12,594 nucleotides of DNA from NCBI GenBank assembly GCA_037447655.1, contig JBBHKE010001570.1:1-12594 (forward strand), written 5' to 3'. How positions within the stretch are numbered: position 1 is the first letter of the stretch; each line of letters opens with the position of its first letter. Of the stretch, positions 1 through 5,316 are shown piece after piece. A program made the translations under genes and the position numbers. A model generated the notes under the pieces. That model did not search any database. It was not told the DNA's origin and saw only the letters and a program-made list of their open reading frames with translations. The stretch comes from Zygnema cylindricum. Its lineage: Eukaryota; Streptophyta; Zygnematophyceae; Zygnematales; Zygnemataceae.

Positions 1-2
1 TG

Positions 3-314
3 GGAGAGGTTTTATACCGATTGGTGGCTCGTGCGATATGTCTCCAGCTCCAACCAGCTTTCCATGATTATTTCTCTCCCCATCAGTTTGGAGTGGCCAC
101 GAGAGGAGGTTGTGAGGCCGTGGTCCATGGGATTTGGGCTTTGTTGGATGTACATCCAGATTGGTTGGTCCTTCAGGTCGACGTTTCCAATGCATTCAAT
201 ACGGTGGATCGGAACGTGATTTTTTCAGAGCTTATGGCGGCTCCATCTCCAATTGTCCAATTATTCCCTTTTGTGAGGGCTTTCTATTCTTCGACAAGCA
301 ACCTTTCCTTTTAG
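3..314 (+). pseudogene. LINE A reverse transcriptase, N-terminal fingers/palm piece (partial)
   Basis: Open from the left edge to a TAG at 312-314. It begins inside the RT domain: GEVLYRLVARA matches the R-[IP]-x-VGE-type block near the start of LINE/group II-like RTs. A stretch with QFGV and GGCEAVVH follows, then RT motif A, VLQVDVSNAFNTVDR, with the catalytic Asp codon at 180-182. The metal-binding Asp is present. The TAG falls after the motif A helix and before motif B. Reading continues in the same frame on the other side, so the stop is a nonsense mutation within one ORF rather than a gene end. The upstream part of the protein is outside the window. Confidence 0.85.
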
Positions 315-1724
315 ACCGACGGTGATCTCATTCCACTCTCCTCTGCGACTGGCACTCGCCAACGCGACCCTTTGGGTGGACCTTTGTTCGCCCTTGCCCA
401 TTATAGGGCCCTTCGTGCTTCCGCAACCGCTTTCCCTTCTTGCCTTTTCCCTTCGGTTGCAGATGATACACACATTATTGGGCCTAGAGAACTAGTCGTG
501 TTGGCATACGATTTTTTCAATGAACGTTTAGCCGAACTCAAGCTTTCAATCCAACCTTCAAAGTGTGTTATTTGGTCTCCTCAGGATATTCCACCTTCCT
601 TTACCCCCCCTCTTGGCTTTCAAACCCCTTCTCCTTTCGATGGCTTTCGTGTGCTAGGTTGCCCCCTTGGTTCGGATACTTTCGTGACCCAATTCCTTGA
701 TGATGCTTTACGGACAGATTTGGCTCAAGTGGACGACCTTCCTCACCTTCACGATCCCCAAATGGCTTTTGCTATGTTAACCAGGTGTTTTCCCCACCGC
801 CCTTCTTACCTCACTCGTACTTCCCCTCCCACCTCGACGTTTGTCTCCTCTCTTTCGGCATTTGACGATCGCCTCATGGACGTCCTCCACACTCTATTAG
901 GTCGTGGGCCATCCAATCGCGAGTCCGGGCCCACAGCCCGCATTCAGGTTTCCCTCCCTGTATCTGTCGAGGGGTTGGGTCTATTATCGATTGCTCGTGT
1001 TGCTCCCGCTGCCTATTTGGGAAGTTGGTGCCTTATTTCCCCTACCCTTGTTTCCCGTTTCTTGGCTGGGGACACCCCTGTTCTAGCTACTATGGTCCCC
1101 CGCGTTTCAAACGGTGTGTTAACGTTCCAGCGGACTCTATTGGACGCGTCACGTTCTCTTCCTCCCCATGCCTTAGTGGATGTGTCGATTTTCTCCACCT
1201 TGGTTACCACATCTGCTGAGCGTGTCCAGGAATCAATTTCTGATCGGGTTGTCGCCGCCATTAAATCTGACCTTCTCAAGGTGCTTCCCTCTGATTCTTC
1301 GCGTGCCCGTCTTCTCTCTTTTGGTGGACCAGGATCTGGATCTTGGCTTTTGGCTACACCTATTTTGTCCACTCTCCGATTTTCACCTGCTCAATTCACC
1401 ACCGCCCTCCGATTTCGCCTTGGCCTCCCCCATCCTCCTTTACTTTGCTCTCTTGTTTGTGCCTCTGGTCGTGTTTTGGGGCCCGATGGTGTCCATCTGC
1501 TTCGTTGCTCCCATGGGGGGGATTTGATCCAGGCGCAGGACACTATTCGTGACGTTGTTGCGACTATCGCTTCGGAGGATGGCTTTTCAGTGCGTCGGGA
1601 GGTTTCTCACATTATTCCATCACGTCGGATCAATGTTGTTTTGCTTGTTGGTGCCCGTCGCATCTTCGGTGATATTGTTTTGGCAAACCCTTCTTCGGCT
1701 ACGGTTGTTGGTCTGGCGGCTTGA
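315..1724 (+). pseudogene. LINE A RT motif B to endonuclease-like region (between two in-frame stops)
   Basis: Same frame as 3-314. Motif B reads RQRDPLGGP (357-383). The usual QGDPLG glycine is Arg here, probably inactivating. Motif C is VADD (456-467), the two-Asp catalytic box. A thumb/connection region follows with conserved-looking blocks SRFLAGDTPVLA and LLDASRSLPP, which are also found in fragments C and D of this window. Next is a C-X3-C (1446-1460) then H-X3-C-X-H (1494-1514) cluster, an IQAQDTIRDVVA helix, and a segment RREVSHIIPSRRIN...GDIVLANP. In position and pattern this resembles the PD-(D/E)XK endonuclease of R2-like LINEs. The Asp at 1671 is kept, while the expected first Asp position (1632) is Asn. 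It ends at a TGA (1722-1724), beyond which the frame continues. Confidence 0.85.
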
Positions 1725-2060
1725 TATGTTGGGGTGGCGGCTCGTGATGTCGCTAAGGCGAAGGAGCGTGATTATGCTCACAGGGACCCTATGGACGACT
1801 TTATTCCGATGGCGGTCAATATCTTTGGTTGTTTGGGTGTTGCAATGGATGAGTTTCTCCGTACTTGCGCTCGACGTGCTTTTGAGCGCCGAGGACCTGG
1901 GAGCCCTCCTCCTTCGGTCCTTACATCTTTTTATCGTCAACGCTTATCTGTGGCTTTACAGCGAGTGCAGGCTTCTATTCTCCTCCGATCGGCTATCTCG
2001 GTTATGGATCGTCGCCGTGTTGTGGACCTCCATCAACTTGCTCCCGTGGGTTGGGTGTAG
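1725..2060 (+). pseudogene. LINE A C-terminal segment, cut by the copia insertion
   Basis: Continuation in the same frame after the TGA at 1722-1724, with AARDVAKAKERDYAHRDP, then FGCLGVAMDEFLR and SFYRQRLSVALQR. The charged AKAKERDY block directly follows the endonuclease-like segment, as in the C-terminal tail of RLE-type LINE proteins. The stop at 2058-2060 is not its own: it is formed by the first bases of the copia LTR (TGTAG) at 2056. On the far side of the copia element (from 8504, after the duplicated TTGGG) the frame would close after about six more codons. The insertion therefore removed very little protein; the two internal stops had probably killed the copy or would have done so anyway. 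Confidence 0.8.
2051..2055. repeat. Target-site duplication TTGGG, left copy
   Basis: The five bases immediately before the 5' LTR are repeated exactly after the 3' LTR (8499-8503). Five bp is the normal Copia integrase spacing. The pair fixes both element boundaries and shows that the two LTRs belong to one insertion. Confidence 0.92.
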
Positions 2061-2441
2061 AAACTAATGGTTTTTATTAGTATTTTCTAGGTCTGAAAAG
2101 AAGTATAGAAGCCGAGGCAGTCTATCTCTAACTTCTCTCTCCAACTCTCAAACTTGTCGCAGTCACAGAGAAATTGGAGAGGAAGCTAGAGCCATGGCTA
2201 CCTTGGCTATCCTGAGGTTTACGGGAATTTTATATTAGGGTTTATTTATTTAAAAGGTATGTGCCGGCGGCAGGATTTGATCCTTGTACCTACCGGCCGG
2301 AAGACAAGAAATAGCCGGTAGCCTTAGCCGTTAAGTCTAGCCGTAGTATTACGTAACATATAGTTTGATATTTATTTAAATGATTAGACGTGCGATAAAT
2401 CATTTAACTGAAATGGATTACGGGATACATAGATCCAGTAA

Positions 2442-2449
2442 TATATAAT
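2442..2449 (+). promoter_or_regulatory. Candidate TATA box in the 5' LTR
   Basis: TATATAAT lies about 390 bp into the LTR and is identical at the matching site in the 3' LTR. If used, transcription would begin around 2470-2480, placing the inverted repeats and AGGG-loop hairpins downstream within the RNA leader. This is by motif only; other AT-rich stretches in the LTR could serve instead. Confidence 0.3.
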
Positions 2450-2484
2450 GTACGAATTACGGTACGGACGAAAATCAATACCGC

Positions 2485-2792
2485 GTATTTGTTTCGTAAG
2501 TGAAACAAATACCGCGCATGTATTTATTACGGCTACGATTAAATCCGAATTTAATCGGACGGCCGAGATTAGCGCCGAGATCGCGGAGGAAGATTTCGGC
2601 GGTTTGTGGCCATCGCCACATCGGATGACGCGTGGCGAAATTCCGTTGGATTGTGGAATCTCCGGAGATTATGGCACCGAATCCGGATTTGACATGTGTC
2701 GACATTTTGGCCATGTCGTACAATGTCCGTACATAAAGTACACCGGCAGCTGTACTTTTGCGTACGGAACTCAATTCTGATTGGTTCCGTAC
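2485..2792. repeat. Cluster of short perfect inverted repeats in the LTR
   Basis: Five dyads lie within about 300 bp. They are an 11-bp stem GTATTTGTTTC/GAAACAAATAC (2485-2512, 6-nt loop), a 9-bp stem CGATTAAAT/ATTTAATCG (2536-2557, 4-nt loop), a 14-bp perfect palindrome AATCTCCGGAGATT (2657-2670), an 8-bp stem AAAGTACA/TGTACTTT (2735-2758, 8-nt loop) and a 9-bp stem GTACGGAAC/GTTCCGTAC (2762-2792, 13-nt loop). In the 3' LTR three of the five are unchanged and two carry one arm mismatch. They may be protein-binding dyads in U3 or RNA stems, depending on where transcription starts. Confidence 0.8.
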
Positions 2793-2877
2793 ATCAGTAG
2801 ATAGAGTCTGTGAGAGAGATAGGACTTAGAAAAATTAGAAGATAGGACCCCCTCTCCCAGAGAGCTTCTGTACAAAA

Positions 2878-2891
2878 GGTCAACTTTGACC
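2878..2891. promoter_or_regulatory. Inverted pair of W-box-like sites (GGTCAA-CT-TTGACC)
   Basis: Two 6-bp arms, perfectly complementary and separated by 2 bp, each contain the TTGAC core recognised by plant WRKY factors. The 3' LTR copy (8275-8288) is identical. Stress-responsive plant retrotransposon LTRs commonly carry such sites, so an elicitor- or wound-responsive role is plausible but inferred from motif only. Confidence 0.4.
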
Positions 2892-2904
2892 CTCCATAAC
2901 TTAC

Positions 2905-3008
2905 TGCTCAGGGGAGCAAATTCAGAGATTCTTTTTGCTACCGACTCAGGGGAGTCTTGCCTTTACAGGGGTGCAGGTGGTCAGGGTTTTTGTCTGCCAG
3001 GGTGGCAG
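2905..3008 (+). other. Three successive stem-loops with a shared AGGG loop
   Basis: TGCTC-AGGG-GAGCA (2905-2918), GACTC-AGGG-GAGTC (2943-2956) and CTGCC-AGGGT-GGCAG (2994-3008). Each stem is 5 bp and fully paired. The three stems differ in sequence while the loop is the same, which resembles repeated RNA protein-binding or packaging hairpins. All three are unchanged in the 3' LTR (8302-8405). Lying just upstream of the primer site, they would be in the 5' leader of the genomic RNA. Function is inferred. Confidence 0.55.
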
Positions 3009-3101
3009 TTATTTTTGCTGGAACACAAAGGGGTCAGGATTATCCTAGAGGCCTCTTGGAAGCTGTATACTCTGAAGACTTATGGAGGTCTCAGAATTTC
3101 A

Positions 3102-3116
3102 GGTTATGGGCCCACC
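3102..3116 (+). other. Primer-binding site for an initiator tRNA(Met) 5' half-molecule
   Basis: GGTTATGGGCCCACC starts at the first base after the LTR. It is complementary to the anticodon arm of plant initiator tRNA(Met) (GGTGGG-CCCAT-AACC, CAU anticodon included) and not to the tRNA 3' acceptor end. This is the half-tRNA priming mode known from Drosophila copia and some related elements; most plant copia elements use the 3' end (TGGTATCAGAGC-type site). The trailing CACC matches the plant anticodon stem; animal initiator tRNA would give CAGC. Complementarity stops after 15 nt. Confidence 0.85.
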
Positions 3117-3315
3117 CTCTAGGGTACCAATCTTTAATGGAACTGGCTTCATATACTGGGAAAGTATGTTGATAGGAGCTCTATGCGAAAAAAGGTTTTG
3201 GGGGATAGTGAGTGGACGGTTGGGGCGTCCATCAAGTCTTGGAATTCCTCCAGGGTTTCGAGGAACCAGATTCACCAGGAAAGAGGACCCACCTTCAACG
3301 GAGGAAACAAAATAA
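3106..3315 (+). pseudogene. gag: Copia gag, N-terminal segment (ends at in-frame TAA)
   Basis: The frame opens with an ATG at 3106 that lies inside the primer-binding site; another in-frame ATG at 3082 lies in the last 20 bases of the LTR. The block VPIFNGTGFIYWESMLIGAL matches the Copia Gag signature P-x-F-x-G-x-N/G-F-x-x-W, and FWGIVSG follows. Gag forms the cytoplasmic virus-like particle. The next in-frame ATG after 3106 would lose the conserved FNG...W motif, so the start must be 3106 or 3082. A TAA at 3313-3315 interrupts the frame; the same frame resumes immediately with Gag sequence, so this is a nonsense mutation and the copy is defective. Confidence 0.85.
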
Positions 3316-3759
3316 AGAGAGGTGGTGGACAAAGGAAAAGAGAAGGAGACGACCACACCAATAGCAACTGGTTCGACATTCATGTCACCTATTCCGAGGA
3401 ATGAGGAGAATGATACTGAAACCTGGGACTTCAACAATATGGCGGCAAAGCACTTCATCCTACGCCATCTCACTCAAGGACTTGCATGTCCTCATTTGCA
3501 GGTAGAAAGAGCATCCGATCTTTGGATGGCTCTCATAGAGATGTACCGAAGTGGTACGATTCAGCAACAACAGTTGGCTGATCAGAAAGTTAAGGAGTAT
3601 GTATACAAAGGGGGAAATATGTTGGATTTTTGCAATGAGCTTGCTACACTCTTCATGGAGCTACAGAGTGCGGGAAAAGATTTTAGTGAAAAAGAAAAGG
3701 TTAACTGTTTACTGATGAAGTTACCTGATGAGTTCGTGAACATAGTTTACCGTGTGTAG
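3316..3759 (+). pseudogene. gag: Copia gag, central segment (UBN2-like), ends at in-frame TAG
   Basis: Same frame as 3106-3315. A low-complexity charged start (DKGKEKETTT) leads into a helical region with TWDFNNMAAKHFILRHL, ASDLWMALIEMY, QQQQLADQKV and LLMKLPDEFVNIV. This is the pattern of the UBN2/retrotransposon Gag domain in plant Copia elements, covering roughly 115 residues. It packs as the capsid part of Gag. A TAG at 3757-3759 cuts the frame just after the conserved LPDEF block; reading continues in the same frame with more Gag. It lies upstream of the zinc knuckle, an implausible place for programmed readthrough, so I read it as decay. Confidence 0.87.
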
Positions 3760-4524
3760 GACTTGCCTGACTCAAGGTGGATATGGAACTCAGTGGTAGG
3801 GATGATTCTCGTTCAAGAGAATACAATTGAGATCCGAAGGGGAGGAAAGAGTAGCCAAGCCTTGGCAACAGCGACTGATTGGAGGAACAGGGATTCCCGA
3901 AAACCGGTCGGAAACTATGGGGGTAGGGAGCAGAAAAAACAGGCCGATGAGTTCGAACCAAGGGCTCCCAAAGGACTATGTCACTTTTGTAAGAAATCGG
4001 GGCACTATATGGCAGAGTGCACTAAGCTAACCGAGCTTCAGTTAAAGGAGGGGCAGACCGGTGGTACCCCGAGAGGAAAGAAAAAGGCCCTTGTCACACA
4101 AGTACTTAAGGAGGAATCCGAGGACGAGGACGATGAGCTCCTTTTGGATGAGGAGTTGGAGGCGAAAAATGAGGTCGAAATTCCACGAAGGCAGAAATGT
4201 GCTTACGGTGGATTGAAAGGTGAAGCAGGCTGGATTGTAGATTCAGGTGCCTCCATGCACATGTGTAAGGATAGACACCTGTTCACTAAGATAAGAAAGA
4301 TTCACACCGTAGAGATAGAGTACGGGGATGGGAGGATAGTCACCACTACTCTTGTAGGATCGGTAGATCTGAAAGTGTTAGTAGAAGGAAAGACATCTAT
4401 ATTAACATTCTCCGATGTATTGTTTATTCCGGAGCTGAACAAAAATCTTATCTCTACATCAGTATTAGATGATAAGGGTTTTTTCACTAGCACTAGGGAA
4501 GGATTCTTTACTGCTAGTTTTTAG
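3760..4524 (+). pseudogene. Copia Gag nucleocapsid zinc knuckle and aspartic protease segment
   Basis: Continues the gag frame after the TAG at 3757. It has a basic linker, then a CCHC zinc knuckle C-X2-C-X4-H-X4-C (3979-4020, CHFCKKSGHYMAEC) for RNA binding. An acidic stretch (EESEDEDDELLLDEELE) follows, then the retroviral-type aspartic protease with WIVDSGASMHM (active-site DSGAS at 4240-4254) that would process the polyprotein. The sequence after it fits the protease flap and C-terminus (FSDVLFIPELNKNLIS). The frame is cut by a TAG at 4522-4524 between protease and integrase. The protease domain itself looks intact; the knuckle has all four ligands. Confidence 0.9.
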
Positions 4525-5316
4525 GAGGATGTCTATTTCATTGCTGAGAAAGGTAGCCATGGGATGTTTAGGCTCGTTTTAAGTAATGAAAAGAAGAAAC
4601 TTTATTATGCTGGTGTTCCTGATATTATGATGTGCCATAAGAGGCTTGGGCATGTGAATCTAGATAAGTTAAGAGAGATGAAAAAGATGGGAGTGGTGGA
4701 AGGGATTCAGTTCAGTGAGAGTGATGATATAAGTGATTGTAGTGGATGTGCTCAAGGTAAAGCACACAGATTACCCTTTCCTAAGTCAGCCACCTATAAG
4801 GGAGAAAAAATTCTAGATCTAGTACACACAGATATTTGGGGACCGGCTAAAGTGCCCTCACCGGGGGGGAAGAGATTTATGATGACTATAACTGATGATT
4901 GGTCTCGGTATTCCCGGGTATATTTCTTGAAAAACAAGTCCGAAGCTGAGGATTGTTTTAGACAATATAAAGCATGGAGCGAAAAACTCCATGAAACTCC
5001 AATCAAGAGAGTAAGGAGTGATAATGGTGGAGAGTATACTTCTAACCAGTTTGAGAATTTTCTGAGGGAAGATGGGGTTCAACATCAAAAGACAGTTCCA
5101 AAAAATCCGGAACAGAATGGGGTAGCTGAAAGGTTAAATAGAACACTAAGTGATAGTGCTAGAAGTATGTTGTCAGATAAAAAGATAGGAAAAAGGTTTT
5201 GGGCAGAAGCAATGAACTGTGCTAATTACCTCAAGAATAGAGTTCTTACTTCAGCTATAAAAGATCAAACACCTTATGAGAGATGGACAGGCCGAAACCA
5301 GACATATCTCACTTAA
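4525..5316 (+). pseudogene. Copia integrase segment (HHCC zinc domain plus DD35E core)
   Basis: Same frame as gag/protease after the TAG at 4522. GAG-pre-integrase zinc module: H at 4636 and H at 4651 (H-X4-H), then C at 4738 and C at 4747 (C-X2-C). Catalytic core: HTDIWGP (Asp at 4831), RSDNGGEY (Asp at 5020) and NGVAERLNRTL (Glu at 5128). The second Asp and the Glu are separated by exactly 35 residues, the canonical DD35E spacing, so the catalytic triad is intact. This enzyme inserts the cDNA and makes the 5-bp duplication. The frame drifts into nonsense near 5295 and stops at 5314-5316; the conserved KPDISHLKVFG continuation is found one base off in the overlapping frame. This is consistent with loss of one base. 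Confidence 0.9.

Larger units (their letters stand above)
1..2055 (+). mobile_element. Non-LTR retrotransposon (LINE A), 3' coding part, disrupted
   Basis: A single reading frame (codons starting at bases divisible by 3) runs from the left edge to the copia insertion at 2056. It encodes a non-LTR reverse transcriptase followed by a cysteine/histidine cluster and a restriction-like endonuclease-like segment. The 5' end lies outside the window. Two in-frame stops (312-314 TAG, 1722-1724 TGA) make it a dead copy. The copia element entered a few codons before the likely natural end of the frame: beyond the copia 3' LTR the same frame meets a stop after only a few more codons. The element continues there as a T/G-rich 3' tail (8504 to about 8740). 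RT followed by a C-terminal endonuclease resembles R2-type and other RLE-bearing LINEs. The exact clade cannot be assigned by eye. Confidence 0.85.
2056..3101 (+). repeat. 5' long terminal repeat of the copia element (1046 bp)
   Basis: Aligns without gaps to 7453-8498 at an offset of 5397; I count 25 mismatches (15 transitions, 10 transversions). It starts TGTAGAAACTAATGG and ends AATTTCA, against GTTGCA in the 3' copy. It should contain U3, R and U5, but I cannot place the transcription start. Notable content: an AT-rich TATA-like box (2442-2449), a tRNA-like antisense patch (2262-2343), several perfect inverted repeats (2485-2792), a W-box palindrome (2878-2891) and three AGGG-loop hairpins (2905-3008). 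The 110-codon open frame inside it is not a convincing gene (see rejected items). Confidence 0.95.

Noticed and set aside
1013-1372. Minus-strand open frames opposite LINE A (also 1620-1940 and 12391-12576).
   Set aside because: They are antisense shadows of the LINE coding frame, which carries the recognisable RT motifs on the + strand.
2448-2780. A 110-codon open frame present in both LTRs (also 7845-8177).
   Set aside because: Of seven base differences between the two copies within it, six change the amino acid, so there is no sign of protein constraint. The opposite strand is also open here. I treat it as chance.
3757-4524. In-frame TAG codons as programmed readthrough sites in gag-pol.
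   Set aside because: The first lies inside Gag before the zinc knuckle, the second between protease and integrase, and a TAA and a frameshift also occur. The number fits neutral decay predicted from LTR divergence, and I see no downstream readthrough structure.
5283-5316. A programmed -1 frameshift between integrase and RT.
   Set aside because: No X-XXY-YYZ slippery heptamer is evident at the overlap, and Copia elements normally encode integrase and RT in one frame. Loss of one base in a short A run is simpler.
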